Made by a program: the position numbers and the translations under genes. The notes under the pieces were generated by a model. That model saw only the letters and a program-made list of their open reading frames with translations. It was not told the DNA's origin and made no database searches. A stretch of 64,000 bases of DNA from Lumbricus rubellus (taxonomy: Eukaryota > Annelida > Clitellata > Crassiclitellata > Lumbricidae), in NCBI GenBank assembly GCA_945859605.1, contig OX243824.1, positions 30,296,677-30,360,676 on the forward strand. Direction: 5' to 3'. Below, piece by piece: positions 60,407-64,000 of the stretch (within the stretch, counting starts at the first letter, position 1; the number at the start of each line of letters is the position of its first letter).

Positions 60407-61183
60407 ATGGAAGTCCAAGACCTATCCTGGAATGAAGATTCATCTAAACGCTTCAACAGTCCTCTCTTACCAAGAAGTATCAGAGGTTTGATCGTAGGTA
60501 AGTCTCAATGCGGTAAAACAACTTTACTACTTAATCTATTACTGAGACCTGGTTGGTTAAATTACGATAACTTGCAAATCTTTGGCAAATCGCTTTTTCA
60601 ACCGGAATATAAGATACTTAAGAAAGCATTCGAAGAGAAATTGCCAAAGGAAGCAATTATAAGACTTTTTGATAACCGAGATGAGATAATGAAATTAAAT
60701 GTATCTCCATCGTCCGTTGTTGAGGAGATGTCTAAAAACATGGATAAGAAATCTGATATAGACTGTAAATTCTTTGAAACTTCGGAAGATGTTCCAGATC
60801 CACGAGACTTAAGTCGAGATAAAAAGAATCTCATGATATTTGATGACTTACAATTAGAGAAGCAGAATAAATGTGAATCGTATTATATAAGAGGTAGGCA
60901 TAGTAATGTAGACTGCTTTTACCTAGCACAAAATTATTTCAAACTGCCTAGACAAACTATCAGAGAAAATGCCAACTTTATATGTTTGTTCCCTCAAGAC
61001 CTCAAAAATATTAATCATATCTACAGCGATCATATAGGCGTAGATGATATGACTATAGAAGAATTTAGAAAACTATGCAAAACTGCTTGGGATGAAACGC
61101 ATGGTTTTGTAGTTATAGACCTGACTAGTAAAACAAATAATGGTAAGTACAGATCTGGTTTAGATACTTTTTATATTAAATAA
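60407..61183 (+). CDS. Element C: genome-packaging ATPase
   Basis: 258 aa. Walker A GKSQCGKT (residues 31-38), Walker B NLMIFDDLQ, and GRHSNVDCFYLAQNYFKLPRQTIRENANFICLF. Orthologue of 46323-47111 with the same length and borders. It would package the element DNA. Intact; the counterpart in element A lies left of the window. Confidence 0.9.
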   Translation: MEVQDLSWNEDSSKRFNSPLLPRSIRGLIVGKSQCGKTTLLLNLLLRPGWLNYDNLQIFGKSLFQPEYKILKKAFEEKLPKEAIIRLFDNRDEIMKLNVSPSSVVEEMSKNMDKKSDIDCKFFETSEDVPDPRDLSRDKKNLMIFDDLQLEKQNKCESYYIRGRHSNVDCFYLAQNYFKLPRQTIRENANFICLFPQDLKNINHIYSDHIGVDDMTIEEFRKLCKTAWDETHGFVVIDLTSKTNNGKYRSGLDTFYIK

Positions 61184-61249
61184 AATCAATAATAAAATGA
61201 TAACAAAGTTTAAGATTTTATATTCTAGATTTAAAAATAACTATTTAAA

Positions 61250-62023
61250 ATGGAAGGCCTTCTGGAAAAGATTTTTTCTAATACTGAAACGATTGCACAT
61301 AACACAGAGGCTAAGGAATCATTTTGCATTTTATTGAACGAAAGGAGCACACGAATTCGAACGAAATTTAATCCACTAATCGAATTGGACAAAACTAAAA
61401 AGTATGAAATGGCCCTTGTTAATCTTGAAACTTACTACAGTTTTCCTAATATAGACGAAACAAATAATAAATTCGTATATTCGCCAGATAACGGTGTAAC
61501 ATGGGAAGAATTAGACATTCCAACTGGTTGCTATGAAATCGAAGACTTAAATGAATACATACAAAGAATTCTAAAAGAAGAAGGTCATGGACAATGTATA
61601 AAGTTGCAGCCAAATAACAATACTTTGAAGGCTGTTTTGGAAATTGATGAGAACTATAAAGTTGATTTTACAGTAGAAAATTCAATTAGCACCGTTCTAG
61701 GATTTCAGCGTCGTGTATACTCCGAAGGATATAACGAATCCGAGCACATAGTCGATATAAACAGCGTGAATAGTTTACGTGTTACCAGTGATATAATAGG
61801 ATCATCGTATGCCAACGGAACTACGGAGAACATAATTTATTCTTTCTTTCCATCGGTCGGGCCTGGCTATAAGATAATCGAATCTCCTCACAATCTCGTA
61901 TATCTTCCAATAACGCTATACTCTATTTCATCGATGGAAACAAAACTAATAGACCAAAATGGAAAACTAATTAATTTAAGAGGTGAGGAATTATCGATAC
62001 GATTTCATATAAGAGAGGTTTAA
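61250..62023 (+). CDS. Element C: minor capsid (penton-like) protein
   Basis: 257 aa, orthologue of 47141-47935: RTKFNPLIELDKTKKYEMALVNLETYYSFPNI, CYEIEDLNEYIQ, SLRVTSDIIGSSYANGT, IYSFFPSVGPGYKIIESPHNLVYLPI, LRGEELSIRFHI. Single jelly-roll vertex protein of Polintons. Intact. A 66-bp spacer with TATTTAAAATG precedes it. Confidence 0.88.
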   Translation: MEGLLEKIFSNTETIAHNTEAKESFCILLNERSTRIRTKFNPLIELDKTKKYEMALVNLETYYSFPNIDETNNKFVYSPDNGVTWEELDIPTGCYEIEDLNEYIQRILKEEGHGQCIKLQPNNNTLKAVLEIDENYKVDFTVENSISTVLGFQRRVYSEGYNESEHIVDINSVNSLRVTSDIIGSSYANGTTENIIYSFFPSVGPGYKIIESPHNLVYLPITLYSISSMETKLIDQNGKLINLRGEELSIRFHIREV

Positions 62024-62047
62024 TTTAAAGTTTATATTTAATATAAA

Positions 62048-62686
62048 ATGAGCGCTTACGCGAAGGTCAAAGTTAATATTTCTGAAGGGCAAAAAGAGAA
62101 GATTAAGCGAGCTGTTCAAGTCGGAACTGGGGTGAGTATAAGACTTTCTCATGAAGATATAACTGGTGAGCATATATTAGCTCTAAACCAGAGGCAAATT
62201 AACAAGTTAACTAAAGCGTATCAGAATGGAACTGGTGTGACAATTAAAATGGGTAAAAAGCAATTAGAAGACAATGCGAGAGTCGAAGGCGGATTTATTG
62301 GCGCTATTCTACCGTTCTTAGCAACAGCCGGAAAGTTTCTTCTGTCTAGTGTTCTTCCGAGTTTAGCCACAGGAGCCTTAACAGGATTGGGTTCTGCAGC
62401 TGGTTCCAAAATTGTCGATAAAATAAGTGGATCTTCGATCTCACATCCGATAAGTGGATCTTCGATAAGTGGATCTGGCGTGCTCTACGTTAAAAAAGGA
62501 GGAATATGCTGTAAGATAAGGCCTGCTGGGGAAGGTCTTATTCTATCACCGTGGAAAAAGGGTAGTTCGATAACAGGATCCGGTCTGTTTATGAAAAGAG
62601 GAGCAGGATATGTCAGCGGTGAAGGTCTTATACTTGGACCAAATTCCCCATTTAAAAATATTCCTATTCTTGGAATGTTACTTTAA
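62048..62686 (+). CDS. Element C: glycine-rich virion protein
   Basis: 212 aa; the full-length version of the gene cut by the left edge of the window. N-terminal duplicated motif (QVGTGVSIRLSHEDITGEHILALNQRQINKL, YQNGTGVTIKMGKKQLE), hydrophobic Gly/Ala/Leu stretch (FIGAILPFLATAGKFLLSSVLPSLATGAL), then SGSSIS repeats and the GLILSPW...GPNSPFKNIPILGM C-terminus. It is probably a virion core or membrane-active protein by context; function unproven. TATAAAATG at the start. Confidence 0.82.
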   Translation: MSAYAKVKVNISEGQKEKIKRAVQVGTGVSIRLSHEDITGEHILALNQRQINKLTKAYQNGTGVTIKMGKKQLEDNARVEGGFIGAILPFLATAGKFLLSSVLPSLATGALTGLGSAAGSKIVDKISGSSISHPISGSSISGSGVLYVKKGGICCKIRPAGEGLILSPWKKGSSITGSGLFMKRGAGYVSGEGLILGPNSPFKNIPILGMLL

Positions 62687-62702
62687 ACAATCTCTTATAT
62701 AA

Positions 62703-63089
62703 ATGTCTGGATACGGTCACCCAATACACAAATTTATCACCAAACGGAAGCCTCGTGTGAGTACGATAATTTGGATGCCTAAAGTGGTCACTCATGCTCC
62801 TGCAAGACAACGAGCAGGCGACAGATATGAGATTTGTGCTCAGCAAGCGATAACGATTGAACCAAAGACAAATATTACAGTAGAAGTAGGCCTTGGAGTC
62901 CGAATGACCAGAGGAATGTGTCTAGTCTCTCTCAGACAGAAGTTGAAACAACTCAGACTTAGCCTTCAAGATGGTACCGTTGTTGAAGACGCAGAGGATA
63001 TAATAATTACAATTCAAAACAACTCAGATTCACCAGTTACTATAAATGAAAAAGACTCAATTTGTTATGTTAATTACTATGATGCATAA
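62703..63089 (+). CDS. Element C: degenerate dUTPase-fold protein
   Basis: 128 aa, differing from the element A copy (430-816) at only a handful of residues. Same dUTPase-like strand order without catalytic residues. The start follows CTTATATAA. Confidence 0.75.
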   Translation: MSGYGHPIHKFITKRKPRVSTIIWMPKVVTHAPARQRAGDRYEICAQQAITIEPKTNITVEVGLGVRMTRGMCLVSLRQKLKQLRLSLQDGTVVEDAEDIIITIQNNSDSPVTINEKDSICYVNYYDA

Positions 63090-63154
63090 CGTGTCGTTTT
63101 ACGTTATGTTTTATGTCTACGTTTTACGTTACGTTTTAAACATTATAATAAAAA

Positions 63155-64000
63155 ATGTCACTACTGAAAATTAGCGATCCTGCAAAAAGAGATTTTATTA
63201 TCGAAGAGTTTTTAAAAACGAAAAAAAATTTTAAACAAAACTTTCTCTCAGAGAGAATAGATGATCTTGGACTTCAACGAGAATTAACGAAAATCTACAA
63301 ACCAATAGTCGACTCTCAATCGGCAATTTCAAAAGAACAAAACGCTTTGCTGTCGACAATAAAAGATAATTCTGCAGCAACATCACTTGCTCTAAAATCA
63401 CTTCCAGATTCGTTGAAAACTATTCAATTTCCTCAGTATCCGTCTATAGAGGCGTACGATGACGATGACCCAGTAGAAGACATTAGAAGGTTAGAATTAG
63501 GAAATATTGCAGTTGAATACCTTAAAAAATATGCTTCTGATAAAAGACTTGTGGATACAACATTCGGATTAAGATCAAGAGATGGAAAATTCTACATCGG
63601 TGACAGCGAAGCCTCAATCCAAGGAAATGATATTACAGTTGGAACCACAACTTATCAAGGAACTCCAGGATTATGGGAATTGTTAACGTTAGCTAGTCCA
63701 AACAGTTCAATTTATGATAATCGTGATCTCGAAGAATACGCCGAGATTCTAATTAAAACGAATGCCATGAGTCAGCCAAATAAACCAAACAAACCTAAAT
63801 CGTCTAGAAGTGTAAAATATGCAAAGATAATAAAACCCATATGGGACGATTACATGAAGTTAAGAGGTAAAACAGGAAGCGGAATAATTACCATTCCTTC
63901 GGATCCAAATGAATTAGTAAAACAACTCGAGTTACGAATGTATAGCTACAAAGCGGGAAATACAGGTGTAAGAAATGAAATTGTAGGTATGACGGACGAG
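63155..64000 (+). CDS. Element C: LWELL-type protein, cut by window edge
   Basis: Open from ATG 63155 to the end of the window (282 codons); only the last few residues are missing. Unlike element A it has no long A-run near codon 20, so the frame is intact. FYIGDSEASIQG, GTPGLWELLTLAS, YAEILIKTNAM and GVRNEIVGMTDE are conserved. Function unknown. Confidence 0.85.
   Translation, partial: MSLLKISDPAKRDFIIEEFLKTKKNFKQNFLSERIDDLGLQRELTKIYKPIVDSQSAISKEQNALLSTIKDNSAATSLALKSLPDSLKTIQFPQYPSIEAYDDDDPVEDIRRLELGNIAVEYLKKYASDKRLVDTTFGLRSRDGKFYIGDSEASIQGNDITVGTTTYQGTPGLWELLTLASPNSSIYDNRDLEEYAEILIKTNAMSQPNKPNKPKSSRSVKYAKIIKPIWDDYMKLRGKTGSGIITIPSDPNELVKQLELRMYSYKAGNTGVRNEIVGMTDE

Overview
The window looks like nuclear DNA of a marine invertebrate. 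The host part carries split, phase-1 EGF-like exons with GT/AG borders, tRNA-derived SINEs, several LINE families, a Copia element, hAT-, mariner- and foldback-type MITEs, and long microsatellites. The 8-mer TAGGCCTA is strikingly common. From memory that motif recalls echinoderm or hemichordate DNA, but the phylum is an inference.

Three Maverick/Polinton (adintovirus-like) elements frame the window. Element A (1 to about 10.3 kb, left end outside) and element C (about 58.9 kb to 64000, right end outside) are near-identical copies in the same orientation: bases 1-1770 match 62262-64000. Together they give a composite gene order: integrase(-), zinc-ribbon/PLA2-like protein(-), packaging ATPase(+), penton-like protein, glycine-rich virion protein, degenerate dUTPase-fold protein, LWELL-type protein, small amphipathic virion protein, major capsid protein, SAP/NUMOD1-like protein, N-terminal polymerase domain plus protein-primed PolB, adenain-like protease and two fiber-like proteins. 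Element B (about 44.4-56.2 kb) is a diverged, older relative. It has the same left and structural modules, but its fiber-protease-PolB arm is inverted, its PolB is truncated, and it has three extra genes. Several genes in A and B carry single-base breaks, mostly in homopolymers.

Between A and B lies the host region. EGF-like exons at 12.4, 14.5, 16.3 and 17.0 kb lead to a Cys-rich terminal exon at 24.1 kb, which also has a dead copy at 20.1 kb and a truncated copy at 23.4 kb. A second paralogous gene has an N-terminal beta-sandwich-like exon at 29.0 kb and EGF exons at 41.6, 42.1 and 43.5 kb. Nested transposons fill the introns. A Copia element (29813-36024, TSD ATTTG) has a foldback element inside one LTR and a SINE-like insert between gag and pol. 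A LINE splits an older decayed gene (36.6-39.4 kb). A hAT-like MITE sits exactly on the splice acceptor of the 16.3-kb EGF exon.

Three observations stand out. (1) Three pairs of related sequences within the window differ by exactly TA versus TAGGCCTA, so this genome-wide motif behaves like a 6-bp insertion at TA, as expected of a transposon excision footprint (TA-GG/CC-TA). (2) In both B and C the integrase has no in-frame ATG before its first catalytic Asp. It lies in the -1 frame behind the PLA2-like gene, whose last codons contain a slippery A-run heptamer, which predicts a frameshifted PLA2-integrase product. (3) Element genes start at a repeated TATA(A)AAATG signature, including a 20-bp divergent promoter.
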